Shown here piece by piece: positions 10,791 through 22,686 of a stretch of DNA of 64,000 nt; positions within the stretch are counted from its first letter, which is position 1; each line of letters starts with the position of its first letter. The stretch covers positions 160,872,971 through 160,936,970 of the forward strand of contig NC_081411.1 of NCBI RefSeq assembly GCF_030272615.1. Reading direction: 5' to 3'. The translations under genes were made by a program, and so were the position numbers. The stretch comes from Cryptomeria japonica. Its lineage: Eukaryota; Streptophyta; Pinopsida; Cupressales; Cupressaceae. Below the pieces are notes generated by a model that ran no database searches, was not told the origin of the DNA, and worked only from the letters and a program-made list of their open reading frames with translations.

Positions 10791-11775
10791 ACAAGATTCA
10801 TGGAAAATTGTTTAGGCACATAGCATGTTAGTCGCTTTCGCTGATTCGTAGACTGCATGGCCGCTATTTCCTTTTGCTCTGTGAAACAATGAATTTGACT
10901 AACATAGTGTGTTAGTAGCTTTCGCTGATCTGCGGGGTACGTGGCTACCATTTCTTTTTGCCCCGCAAAACAACAAATTTTACAAACATAGCGTGTTAGT
11001 CTGTGAATCAGCAAAAGCGACTAACACGCTATGTTAGTCGAATTTTCTGTTTCACGGGGCAAAAGGAAATGGCAGCCACACAGCCCTCAAATTAGTGAAA
11101 GCGACTAATATGATATAATAATCGAATTCATTATTTCATGGTCTAAAAGGAAATGGCAGCCACGCAGTCCGTGAATCAGCGAAATTGACTAACACGCTAT
11201 GTTAGTCAAATTCACTATTTCACAGGGCAAAAGGAAATGGCGGCCACGCAGTCCGCGAATCATTGAAAGTGACTAACACACCATGTTAGTAAAATTCATC
11301 ATTTCATGGTGCAAAAGGAAATGGTGGCTATGCAGCCCATGAATCAGTGAAAGCTACTAACACACTATGTTAGTCGAATTCGTTGTTTCACGGGGCAAAT
11401 GGAAATGGCAGCCATGTAGTCCGTGAATCAATGAAAGTGACTAACATGCTATGTTAATCGAATTCGTTGTTTCATGGTCCAAAAGGAAATGGTGGTCACA
11501 CAGTCTGTGAATTAGCGAAATCTTTCGCAAGTCATAAAGAAATGGCGGCCACATAGTCTGCAAATCAGCAAAAGCGACTAACATGCCATGTTAGTCAAAT
11601 TCATCGTTTCACGGTGCAAAAGAAAATAGCGGCCATGAAACCCATGAATCAGCAAAAACTACTAACAACCTATGTTAGTCAAATTCATTATTTCATGGGG
11701 AAAAAGGAAATGGTGGCCATGCAGTTCGTGAATCAGTGAAAGCAACTAACACGCTATGTTAGTCAAATCTTCCAT
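10791..11775. repeat. 84-bp repeats, forward block 2 and long inverted block
   Basis: Forward units resume at 10791 with the same junction sequence as 9915 ('attcatgg...ttgtttagg'). Orientation flips at about 11001-11003, and about nine reversed units run to 11775. The flip point is the centre of a large palindrome. The last reversed unit joins the TC tract through the reverse complement of the left junction. Confidence 0.85.
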
Positions 11776-11799
11776 CAACATGCTATGTGCCTAAACAAT

Positions 11800-11813
11800 G
11801 TTCCATGAATCTT

Positions 11814-11844
<31 letters not shown>

Positions 11845-12452
11845 TCCCATTATTTCTCTCTTAAGTCTCTCTCCCTCTCTACCTCTATCTCTCTCTCTCA
11901 CTCTCCCCCTCTATCAAGTGTATCTCTTTCCCACTCTCTCCCTACCTCCCCCTCCCTCTCTCTCTCTCCCCCATTCTTTATCTCTGAAGTCTCTCCCTCT
12001 CATCCTCTCTCTATCTCACTCTCCCCTTCTCTCAAGTGTAACTCTTTCTTATTCTCTCCCTCTCTCCTCCCCTCCCTCTCTCCCTTTCTCATTACCTCTC
12101 TTTCTCCCTCTCTCCCTCTCTCCCTCTCTTCGCACCTCTCTCTCTCTCTAGTCTCTTGTACTCTCCTTCCATCCCTTCCTCCCTCTCACTTAGACTCTCT
12201 ATATCTCTCACCCTCTCTTTCTCTCTCTCTCTCATCTTCCCTCCATCCATCTCTTCTATCTCTTTCTCTCCCAATCCCTCTATCCACCTCATAGATCTCT
12301 CTATATCTCCCCCACTCCCTATCTCTCTCTCTCCCCCTCTCTTAGGTATCTCTATTCCACTCTCTCTCTCTCTCTCTCTCTCTCTTTGAGTCCCCTTCTC
12401 TGTGTTTCTCTCTATCTCTATCTCTATCTCTCCCTCTATTTCAGTCTATTTC

Positions 12453-12518
<66 letters not shown>

Positions 12519-12690
12519 CCTCCCTCTCCCTTTCTCTATCTCTATCTCCCCCCTCTCTCTCTGCATCTCTCTTTCTCTCATTTATCTCTTGTCTCTCCCT
12601 CTCAGTCTCTATCTCTCTATCTCACTCTCCTCCTCTCTTAGGTGTGTCTCTCTCCCATTCCCTCCCTCTACTCCCCCTCTCTCCCTCTCT
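11800..12690 (+). repeat. Pyrimidine (TC-rich) tract
   Basis: Polypyrimidine DNA with pure (CT)n runs at about 11811-11833, 12362-12384 and 12460-12516. 11800-12130 is the inverted partner of 9591-9925; 12565-12690 is a direct copy of 8160-8290. Long ORFs of Ser/Leu/Pro in all frames are artefacts. Confidence 0.85.
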
Positions 12691-14060
12691 AGGGTCATAT
12701 GGTATCATAGGAATCCATGCATGTGTCCTACGAGGTCATAGGACACCATATGACTCCTTAGGACACCATATGACCCGTAACGACACATAAGATGTCACAT
12801 GGAGTCCTAAGGGGTCATATGACACCATATGACCCCTTAGCACACCATATGACCCATAATGACACCAAAATGGTGTCCTAAGGGGTCATATAACACTATA
12901 TGACCTCTTAGGACACCATACAACCCATAATGACACCATATGGAGTCTTAAGGGGTCGAATAGTGTTGTAAGGGGTCGTAGGAGACCATATGGCCGCTTA
13001 GGACACCATACGACCCCTAACTAAACCATATGGTGTCCTAACGGGTCATAGGACAACATAAGACACATAATGACAAAATATGGTATCCTAAGGGGTCATA
13101 GGACACCATATGACTCTTATGACATAATATGACCCCTAACAACATCTAAGGGGTCATAGGACACTATATGATCCCTTGGCATACCATAGGACCTTTAACG
13201 ACACCAAATAGTCTCCTAAGGGGTCATAGAACACCATATGACCCTTTAGGACACCATATGGTGTTGTTGTGGGTCGTATGGTGTCTTGAGGGGTCATATG
13301 GCATCCTATGACCCCTTTTGACACCATATGGTATCGTTATGGGTCGTATGGTGTCTTAAGGAGTCATATGGTGTCCTAAGGGGTCACATGTGTCTTAAGG
13401 GGCCATAGAACACCATATGACCCCTTAGGACACCATATGGAGTCCTGAGGGGTCATATGGTTTCCTAAGGGATCATAGAACACCATATGACCCCTTAGGA
13501 CACCATATGACCCACAATGACACCTAAGGGGTCATATGGAGTCCTAAGGGGACATAAGACACCATATGACCCCTTAGTACACCATACAACCCATAATGAC
13601 ACCAAATGGTGTGCTAAGAGACCATAGAACACCATATGACCCCTTAGGACATCATATAATGACACAAAATGGTGTCCTAAGGGGTTCTATGGTGTCCTAA
13701 GGAGTCATAGAACACCATATGACCCATAACGACACCATATGGAGTCCTAAGGGGTCATATGATGTCCTAAGGGTTCATAGGACACCATATGACCCTTTAG
13801 AACACCATACGATCCCAAACAACACCACATGGTGTCCTAAGGGGTCATAGGACCCCACATGACCCCTTAGGACACCATATGAAACATAACAACACCATTT
13901 GGTGTTCTAAGGGGTCATAAGACACCATCTGATCCCTTAGGAAACAATATGACCCCTAACAACACCTAAGTGGTTATATGGTGTACTAAGAGATCATAGA
14001 ACACCATATGACCCCTTAGGACAGAATACGACCAATAATGACACCATATGGTTGATTAAA
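12690..14060. repeat. Hyper-palindromic short-repeat array (right copy)
   Basis: About 1.37 kb composed almost entirely of variants of CACCATATGACCCCTTAG and its reverse complement, separated by short spacers such as 'ataacga'. Many adjacent pairs form hairpins centred on CCATATGG or CTTAGGAC-type words. The left copy at 8290-8690 is much shorter, so the array has expanded or contracted. Confidence 0.85.
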
Positions 14061-15075
14061 TATTAATGTTACAGTTTGCTACTCCATGATGCCTGAAAAT
14101 ATTGGAAGGATATGGTTGTATCAAATGCTTCCTTGAATGATTGAAGATGCTTGATGTTGCTTGTAGATGGATGTGGAATGGTTGAGTATGGATAATGTGA
14201 TGTGAAAATAAATTGAAAGGATTCTCCTAAATAGGGTTCCAAAGGTAATTTACCAATTAGGGTGACCTCCAATGGTTAAATTGAGACACTAAGATACAAA
14301 ATCACCAAGAAGGGGAAGTGCACTGAAATATTTAAATATGTCTTTTTTAAGGAAGGTAAGGATGCGTTGGGAACCCCTATACAGATAAGGGTTCCTCAAG
14401 TGCACCTATTCATTGAAAATAGGGCAAATAAATAAGAAATGAAGAGCAAACAACTCAATGTTAGGGTTTAGATTACCATGCAGAAAGATGACATTAGTTT
14501 TGAGATAAAAAGGCCTGAAATGGACTTGGGTGAGAGCTAAGATGGGACACATGAAATTAGGGGCACATAAAGTTGTGTAAATTATGAAAGGTTACAAATT
14601 ACAACACTTCACTATCTCTCTCACTCATACACACACTCCTTGTTTCAATTTCTCTATAAATCTCCTTTGTACCTCTCTCTATCTCTTTGTTCCTATCTTT
14701 GTTACTTGTCTTCATCACCTTTCTCTCTCATTATTGCTCCCTCTATCTGTGTCTCCCTATCCCTCTCTATCTATTTTTTCATTATCTATACCTCTCTCTT
14801 ATTTGCCCCATCTCTCTTGCTTTATATCTTTATCTCTCTATTACTCTCTTTATCTCCCTCTTACTCCTCTCTCTATCTCTTTCTATCTCTCTCTCCCTTT
14901 CTCTTCCAATATATCTCTATCTATCCCTCTCTCTCTCTCTCAATTTCTCTATCTCCCTCTATTTGTCTCCATCTTTATTTTTCTCTTTACTTCTCTATGT
15001 TTTTGTTCCTCTATCTAGATCTCATTGTATCTCTCTTTCTCTCCATCTCTATATTTCTATTTCTACTTCTCGATG
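14060..15075 (+). repeat. Right arm B of the palindromic complex
   Basis: 14060-14240 is unmatched. 14240-15075 is the inverted counterpart of 8690-9590: about 350 bp of complex sequence, then a TC-rich tract. This makes the outer arms of a structure spanning roughly 8.7-15.1 kb. Confidence 0.8.
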
Positions 15076-15099
15076 TTCATATGTCCCTCTATCAATCTT

Positions 15100-15780
15100 A
15101 TTTATCATGTTATCCTATAATAACTTTCATGTCAAACGAAATCCAGTCAATAATCTGCAATGTTATCTTGTAGTTACCTTCATGTTATACAACATCATGT
15201 CAATGATATGTCATGTTATCTCATTATAACCATCATGTTATATGTAAATCTAGTATATAACAAGCCATATGCAAAAGTGACTTCCCTACCACCTCGTGGG
15301 TTAAAAGAAGGAAAGACAATGATGTTGTGGGCTAGAGGGATGAGCAAAAATTTCCACAACTTAGATCACTCAAAAATTACAAATCGTTGATCATGATCAC
15401 CATAACTAGCTGCAACTTTGATTTTTCAAAAACATTACTAAAGTTAATAACATGAGTTTTATAACCACTTTTTGGAGTCAGTTTATCTATGTCCCGATGG
15501 GGTTAAAAGTGGTTATAAACATTGTGTTTTAGACTTTGGTGAAACCCGATCATATTATCTCATAATACGTTCATGTATTATGAAATCTTGTCAAAAATCT
15601 GTCATGTTATCATGTAAAAAACCTTCATGTTATATGAAATACAATCAATAATCTGTCATGTTATCCTGTAATAACCTTCATGTTATATGAAATCTAGTCA
15701 ATAATTTGCATTTTTATCTTGTGGTTACCTTCATGTTATATGACATCCTGTCAATAACTTATCCTGCTAATCCTTTGATG
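15100..15780 (+). repeat. 53-bp satellite in two blocks
   Basis: Units beginning 'atgttatc' start at 15107, 15160 and 15213, then again at about 15604, 15658 and 15710, a period of 52-54 bp. About 310 bp of unrelated sequence (15260-15560) separates the blocks and may be an insertion. It contains inverted words 'ataaccact' and 'agtggttat' about 50 bp apart. Confidence 0.75.
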
Positions 15781-18770
15781 GATAATGTTATGTGAATACA
15801 ATAATAAACTTACATAAACAACATTTAGGCTATAGAGGTTTGTGTCTTGTGTGTCTTGAAGGATGCCCATGTCTTGTTATAAAGATCCAATCTTCGTACA
15901 AGGAGGATGTTGGAAAAGTTTGTGATCCAATGGTTTATTTTTTTGTTATCTCAGGTGAATGATCGGATATCACAACCTTCCTCTTCAAATAACAGAGGTA
16001 TGTTCACCCCATAAAAGTGTATAAAATCATAGATATTCAAGATGAGAAATAAATTGTTGCACATATATAGCTTAGGTGGAGTGGTTGGATGAAAATAAAA
16101 AATATATTTGGAATTGAAAAACAATTACATATTTACCATATAACATAATTTATACTCTATTAAATGTCATAAATGATTTTTAAGATTATAGAAATTGAAA
16201 ATGTAAGTAATATATATAATATTTCAAAATGTGTTGTACTTAAATTCATAATGGAAAATTATGTGAAATTTATCTAGATCTTTTCAAATACTTGGGTAAA
16301 CACAAATCAATAGTAGAGTAAATTTAAATTCCATAATTATTTGATTTATTATTACTATAAATGAAAATATTATATTTTCTATTCATATTTAATTATAATT
16401 TTTAATGATAAAATTGATTTGAAGGTTTTTCAATAAAATATTCTATATGTTAAAATATAATAAATGTATGACATAACTATAAAAAGCAAGATCAAAATTT
16501 TTTATATTATTTAAGAAAACTAAATTATATAAATTTTTAATTATTTTTTAAAAATTTAAATCTTTTAGACATATAATTAAAATTATTAATTAAAAGATAA
16601 TTTTATTTATTAATATAATAAATTTAAATATAATTTATTATTAAAAAATATTCCTATTAAAGAACATTCTAAAATTTGTACATTTAACTTAAACTTCATA
16701 TAAGAACATTCTAAATTTTTATAGTTATTTTACAAAGAGATTCAAATAAGAAAACTTTAAGTGATTGGAACTATCAAAGAACAACCAATATTTGAGTAGA
16801 TGTAATTATAATATTAATTGGAAACTACAAAACAATGTTTGGATTCAATCTAATGAAATTAGATGTGGCTTTTTTCAATAAAACTTTAGCTATCACAAAA
16901 TTACGAAACAACTTCTGAATTAAAATAGATTTATTTTAAGTGACTTTTTTCAAATGCATGTGAATTGTTTGTGAATATAAATATAATCTTTTTTTTGTCT
17001 GTAAATGAAACTTGATCCAAGTGTAACAAATTTTCCTTGTTTACAATGGCTATAATATATAAGTTGGTGTGGTTTTAATAAAAAATAAATTTCACAGCAA
17101 TCATCTTATTTAAAAATCAAAATCATGAGATGAGATATATTCACCCAAATAATTAGATTTATAAATTAAGAACCAATCTTAATTCCTTTTTACTTAAAAT
17201 CTCCTCTATAAATGCCCTAAATTAAACAACCCAAAGCCTCCATAATTAAAATCAATGAATTTTTTAATGAATCATAATTTTAACTTTTACAATATTATAA
17301 TCAATTTTAAGTATAAATTAAAAAACCCAAATAACAATGCTTCATATTCAGGTTGTTGGTGCAAGGGCCACTGGAGTACCAAATAGCTTTCATATTTGAT
17401 TTGCCACACCACACTAGAAACTGCTCATCTCTTGTCATGATGAAAGCCCCATAAAAACCTCATTGCCACAACTCTTACTGCATGAATATGTGACAAATTC
17501 CAAATAGCCCATTGTGTGAGCAGCATTACCAAAAACAAAGGGATAAACAAGGCTAAAATACCCTCTAAAACAAATGGCTGTTGTAAACAATTTTGTACAT
17601 GAATGACATGAATCTGATAAAAATATTTCACAGGTAATCTTAAAAAAGAAAAATATTGTTCACTCCTATCTAAATACATCAAACACTAAAGGTTTTATTG
17701 TGGCTTCCTTTTAATAAAGTTTCTACTATCACATTTCTAAGTCATGTTATTCAAGAGAGCCTGCAAAGCCTTCACTATTTCAATCGCACTCAAATCACAC
17801 GCTTCTTCCATCTACAAACAAATAGAATGAATTGGGTCAGTTAATTGAATGTAGATGGAAACACCCAATTGAAATTTATTTTCTTTGAGTTAGACAGTTG
17901 AAGCAATGAGAAAAGAAAAGACTAAAAATTAAAAAAATTAAACTTCATGATTATCCTTTTTCCTAAAACAATATCCATGTTGTAGGGTAGTAGGAATTCA
18001 ACCTGGCACCCATAAAAATCCAAAAACAACACATTTATTAAACAAAAAATACCTTTCTAAATTCAAAGACTTGCATAAACAAAAATCATATTTCATCAGA
18101 TGTCAACAACATACCTGCTTTCATGGATCGACTCCAGCGATCTAGACTTGGCTCCTGTTTTCATGGCTTTGACTGCAACGATCCAAAATGGAAAAATGAA
18201 TACAATGATATTTTTGCCCTGCGTTGAACGAAGGAGATCGGGGTTCAAATGAAGGAAAAAACAATGTGAAAAAATCCCCCAAAAACTGAGAATCATAAAA
18301 ATCTAAACATCTCACCATCATGTAAGAAAAATCATATATTGAAGGCTGTGAAACAAAATCAAACCTTTCGATAAAAACAGTTTACTTCTGCAGCCATGGG
18401 CCCTCAAATCCCCCTGCATTTTTCATTCCTTTCATGTTTTCTTCATCTGGCTTTCGTTCATGGTTGCACCTCAAATGAAAAATGAAAAAGCATCTAGTTT
18501 TAGGTATTTTAAAATTTTTCAATTGTTTGAGTGGGAATAGAATTTCAAAAAATTCCCTCCCATCCCCTTAACGTCGTTGCTGCCATTCGTCAACATTTTG
18601 TAGCCATTTTCGTCAACCGCAAAATGGCAATATGCCTCCACGTTAGCCCAATGGTGGATCCCAGAATGTGTCTCATGGCATCATGAAGGGCATGCCATTC
18701 ACTAACATTTTGGAGCCAGAATAGCTATAGCCCAAATTACCTCTAGAAAATTCTATCCTGAACCCTAAAC
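15781..18770. other. AT-rich intergenic DNA, no gene recognised
   Basis: 16100-17330 is extremely AT-rich with only short ORFs. 17340-18480 is less AT-rich, but ORFs on the minus strand at about 17425-17682 and 18096-18296 match nothing I know. At about 18540-18740 there is a short, more GC-rich patch with inverted words ('ttgtagcc', 'ggagccagaatagc') resembling a segment near 10570-10720. Confidence 0.45.
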
Positions 18771-18773
18771 AAT

Positions 18774-19615
18774 GAAAGGCTACGGACAAGCATATGTGGT
18801 GGATATGGTCATTTCAAAATAACAGTATATTCACATGTATCACCTGACATAGCGTTGAAACTTTACAGATATCACATGGACAAAGTGAGGGATTTAGTAA
18901 GTAGATTATGTCAAATCGTTCATCAATTCTGATTATGAAGTGGGATTTTTAGATGATTTTGGGAAAGAGGTAAATGAGACCTCCAACTATAGGGCAACTG
19001 TCTACCTACTTTTGATACTCTTTTTTAATTATGGATTTTTATTATTTTTTTCAAATGAAAAATATTAGATTATATAAGTTTGCCATTTCTTTGCAGTCTA
19101 TTTAACATGATTATAATATGTTGAATAAGTGCATATTTAAATTAGATTTAGTCATTAGGTTAAGTATTATGAACAATGGAAAGGGGAATCAATTAGTATA
19201 GAGAGATACAACAATTTCTGTTCAACTTCACTTTTCAATAGACTTTAGGGACAAAGTTTTATAAGAGGAAAAATATTTATTGTTTTAGAAAAAACTAGCT
19301 ATTAGAGAAGAATCCTAAGAATATTATAATGAAAACATGAAAACAATCTGAAATATGGAGCCAATTTAGAATCTAATGAGTGAAACATAATATCTAGCTT
19401 GTTAGAATTATCTAGACAATAGATTTGCTTCTCTTGAGACATTTTCCATGTATTTTTATCATAGACAATGTGTATAACTCAACTCTTCCAATTGACTAAC
19501 CTTGTTTATAGATGAACATTGACACTAATCATTAGGTGGGACCAATCTAAACTTTAGAGTTCCATATATTTCATCTTCAATAATGTAAGAGAATCAACAC
19601 AAATCCACAACTATT
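18774..19615 (+). repeat. Repeat X, uninterrupted copy
   Basis: It starts 'aaaggctacggaca'. Its first about 240 bp match 20898-21141, and its remainder (from about 19005) matches 33232-33810. In the other copy these two halves are separated by the 12-kb pogo-like element, so this is a paralogous unoccupied site. The nature of X is unknown; no coding sequence is seen. Confidence 0.75.
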
Positions 19616-20393
19616 GATTGTTAACTGTTAGTATAAAACCTTAGACTAAAAACTTATTAGTCCTAAACACCTTTCTAATACCAAAACTTTTAAATACATT
19701 TAAATACGTTCTATTGACATAAGTATGGTTGAAAACTAATAAAGTCCAAAAATTAGTTGATCATGCTTCTGTGTTGCAGAACTAAGATATTATTAGAAAC
19801 CATCTAGATATTAAAGCAAAGACGATAGAAGTAATCTCATGGCAGTCCAGAGGTGAAGGATCTATGGCTAAGTCTTATCTTCACCACACAAAATGAAGTG
19901 TCCTGGAATCAAATTTCTATAGGCTTCAACGATTCCAAATACTGCTTCCACATTTGTCTCCATACGGTCAATTTTCATAAGCTCAACAGTTCAAAACAAT
20001 GTGTCCACAGTTTTGATGTGCAACAGCCCAATCCGCTATTTCTACACTCTTTTCAGAAAGTTCTACTTCCAATTCGGCCTTTTGATCTTATATTTAGCTT
20101 TGATGTTCATTTCTGAGATTGTAAGGGTGTTTTATTGTTCACGAGAGACATATATATTTTATCTTTTTGTAGGATTTGAATTTGTAACTTCTCTTTCAAG
20201 AACACAAATTCTCCACTACAAATTACAAATTCTCCACTACAAATTCACTGAAAATATGTTAGTCTATGTGTAACAATTAAAGAATGAAGTATAAACAATT
20301 ATGATTAGAATAGACTATTGAATCAATAACAGCATTGAGAGGCGTTTTTGGAAAAGAAATCAGACTCGTATAGTTTTCATACTTTAGTTTGAG

Positions 20394-20880
20394 GGAAAGA
20401 ACTTACCAGAAGACAGTCACAAATTGAACCTGTTATGACTCAGGGACCTTAGTGCGCATATGCTGCAATCGCAGATGACAATGTTGTAATGATTAGGTAT
20501 ATTAAATAGCGAAAGTAAAAGCCGAACATAACTTAGACTCTAAGTCGTGTATACCCAGAAGTGTTTACTCAAAGTTTCTGCTGTAAACTTCCTCCTTATC
20601 CAAACTCAATGTTTGCTAGGGAACACTTCATCTACTTCAAAGGAAGGTTATGCTTTACTACATAAAGCGCAAGACTTCCGAGAAAAAGACCATACAGTCA
20701 ATATTATTTTGAAGGAAAGAACTTACCATAAAACAGTCACAAATTGACGCTGTTATGACTCTGGGGCCTTGGTTCTCATAAGCTGCAGCAATCTCAGAAG
20801 ACAATATTCTAATGAAGAAGTAGAATAAAGAGCTACACCATTCTCTGAACATTAATGAGTCTCAAAGTCGTGTATTAGAA
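20394..20880 (+). repeat. Local tandem duplication, offset about 315 bp
   Basis: 'gaaagaacttacca' followed by 'acagtcacaaattga' occurs at about 20396 and 20711. The flanking sequence continues in parallel to a shared 'aagtcgtgtat' (about 20540 and about 20865). The copies are diverged, so the event is old. No gene is seen. Confidence 0.65.
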
Positions 20881-20897
20881 ATAAGATGTTAGCAGTA

Positions 20898-21141
20898 AAA
20901 GGCTACGGACAGGCGTAAGTGGTGGATATTATCATTTCATAATAACCGAACATTCACATATATCACCCGGCATAGCGTCTGATGATTTATAGACAGGGTA
21001 AGGTTAATCACATGGACAAAGTGAGGGACATAGTACATTGACTATGTCAAATCGCTCATCAATTCCGATAAAAGTGGGGTTTTTAAATGATATTGGGAAA
21101 GAGGAAACCTCCAATTTTAGTGAGATTTATCGTTTTTTTTA
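20898..21141 (+). repeat. Repeat X, left half of the interrupted copy
   Basis: Matches 18774-19000 over its length ('ggctacggaca', 'acatggacaaagtgaggga', 'atcgctcatcaattc') and ends at the TA that flanks the pogo-like element. Confidence 0.7.
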
Positions 21142-21143
21142 TA

Positions 21144-21161
21144 GGGGAAGAGTACCAATAG
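21144..21161 (+). repeat. Left terminal inverted repeat of the pogo-like element
   Basis: GGGGAAGAGTACCAATAG immediately after TA (21142-21143). It pairs with 33212-33229 with two mismatches. Confidence 0.8.
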
Positions 21162-22219
21162 TTGAAATAGTTCCAATAACTGTCACCTTAATATCATGAC
21201 CCCTCAAAACATAAAAAAAAATTGTCAGTCAGTACATAATAAAAAAATACCAGTAAATATTTATTTTAACACCAATACATGTTCACAAATGAATTAGTAG
21301 TTGAAAACAAAAAAGTAAAAAAAATAAACAACTACTTGTACATTTCCTATTTTAATACAAAACATCTTGCACAAATAATAAACATTTTTATTTTTTCAAA
21401 AACTTAATGTTTACATTTGTCATTTTATGCAAGTGGTTTAAAAGTACAAATGTACTCTAATTACAATTACATGTACACAACTATTGGTGCATTACATGAC
21501 ATAAAAACAATGAATTTTAGACTTCTTAGACACTTAAGTGTACATTCTTCCAAATATCACTTCACAACTTCATGCATTAAATGGATCTGCATTTCGTATC
21601 TGCATTTGCAACAACTGGTGTAAGGATCCCCAATATCCAAGAATCTGCATAAAATCGAATTAAAAAAATCAAGTTTCATTCAAAGCATGGAAGAAAATTG
21701 AACAATTTGAAGCAATGGAGGACTGCATATTTAATATGACACGACCGACTGTTTCCCACAAAAATTTAAATTTGAAAATAGCTAGCTACCACAATTGAAT
21801 GCATTGCACATTCAAATTATATTATAAGACAGAATTTTCCTTGTCACTTTCACTACAATCCAATTCATTGCATATTCCTGAGCTCTGCAAATACCCTTTG
21901 CACATTCCTTACTTGAGGGCGCACATTCAGGTTGGTACACAAAAAATAACTAAATTCCCTCTGTGCAATCAATGTTAAATGCTATAAATATTTCAATTAA
22001 AATTATACTGTTTTCAATAAACCAACATTTCTTTCAATATAGTCACTGTAAATAATATTAACAACCATATTGGATGTCCAATGATGGTTTACCTTCTTCG
22101 TAGTTGCATTATGCTTTGTCTATTGATGATTTCTTTGTATGCGGTTTACAGTTTCATTTCAATACTCTCTTACAATTTAATAATATCAAAATCCTCACAG
22201 AGAATGGAAAAACAATTGA

Positions 22220-22390
22220 ATATCTCTTCGTTTTTTTTAAAACCTCTTAATTATTTATCATTTCATTTTATGGGTGCTCTATTGAATGGTGTCTCTCTGT
22301 TTATAATGCCAAAATCATTACAAAGAATGCAAAAAAAATTGATTATTGTTCATAATTATTCGAAACCCCTTCATTATTTATCATTACAAT
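22220..22390 (-). repeat. 123-bp repeat, about 1.5 units, inverted to the main array
   Basis: It contains 'cattatttatcattt', 'ggtgtctctctgtttataatgcc' and 'gattattgttcataatt', the reverse complement of the units at 30520-32560. Confidence 0.75.
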
Positions 22391-22446
22391 AATGTGTATG
22401 CTTGATACTATTACTTACAATGACTATATACTAGCTATATGGTTAT

Positions 22447-22486
22447 ACACACACGCGCATGTGCGCGCACACACACACACTCATAT
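22447..22486. repeat. Alternating purine-pyrimidine tract
   Basis: A (CA)n run interrupted by CGCGCATGTGCGCG, almost perfectly alternating purine and pyrimidine for about 40 bp. Confidence 0.8.
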
Positions 22487-22686
22487 ACACCAGGTCAGAC
22501 AACTTTTATTATAAAGTTTAGAATGGGTGGTCAAAAAATATGTTGAACACCCATAAGAGCCTTCCTGCGGACACGTTATGGGCCCACATTGCACAAACTC
22601 TCACTATCTATTTTGCCCTAAAAACTTAAGGAAATGAAGAATTTTTTGTGGAATTTTCATTGTTTGCTCTGCCTTCAATTTGTTAA

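Noticed and set aside
9926-11775. CRISPR array
   Set aside because: Units are 84 bp with drifting spacers of the same sequence, in both orientations, in a plant-type genome; there are no unique spacers or cas genes.
11798-12790. ORFs up to 134 codons in the TC tract
   Set aside because: Low-complexity artefacts, open in several frames at once.
14584-15229. ORFs of 144-180 codons resembling those at 8640-9247
   Set aside because: The resemblance is real but reflects the inverted DNA repeat; the protein-level match is a by-product and both are low complexity.
15100-15780. CRISPR-like periodic repeats
   Set aside because: The whole 53-bp unit is repeated, not a short repeat with unique spacers.
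17425-17682. Minus-strand ORF of 85 codons with hydrophobic stretch
   Set aside because: No family match, no supporting start or exon signals.
20001-20273. Plus-strand ORF of 90 codons
   Set aside because: Hydrophobic AT-rich translation with no domain; overlaps another ORF in a different frame.
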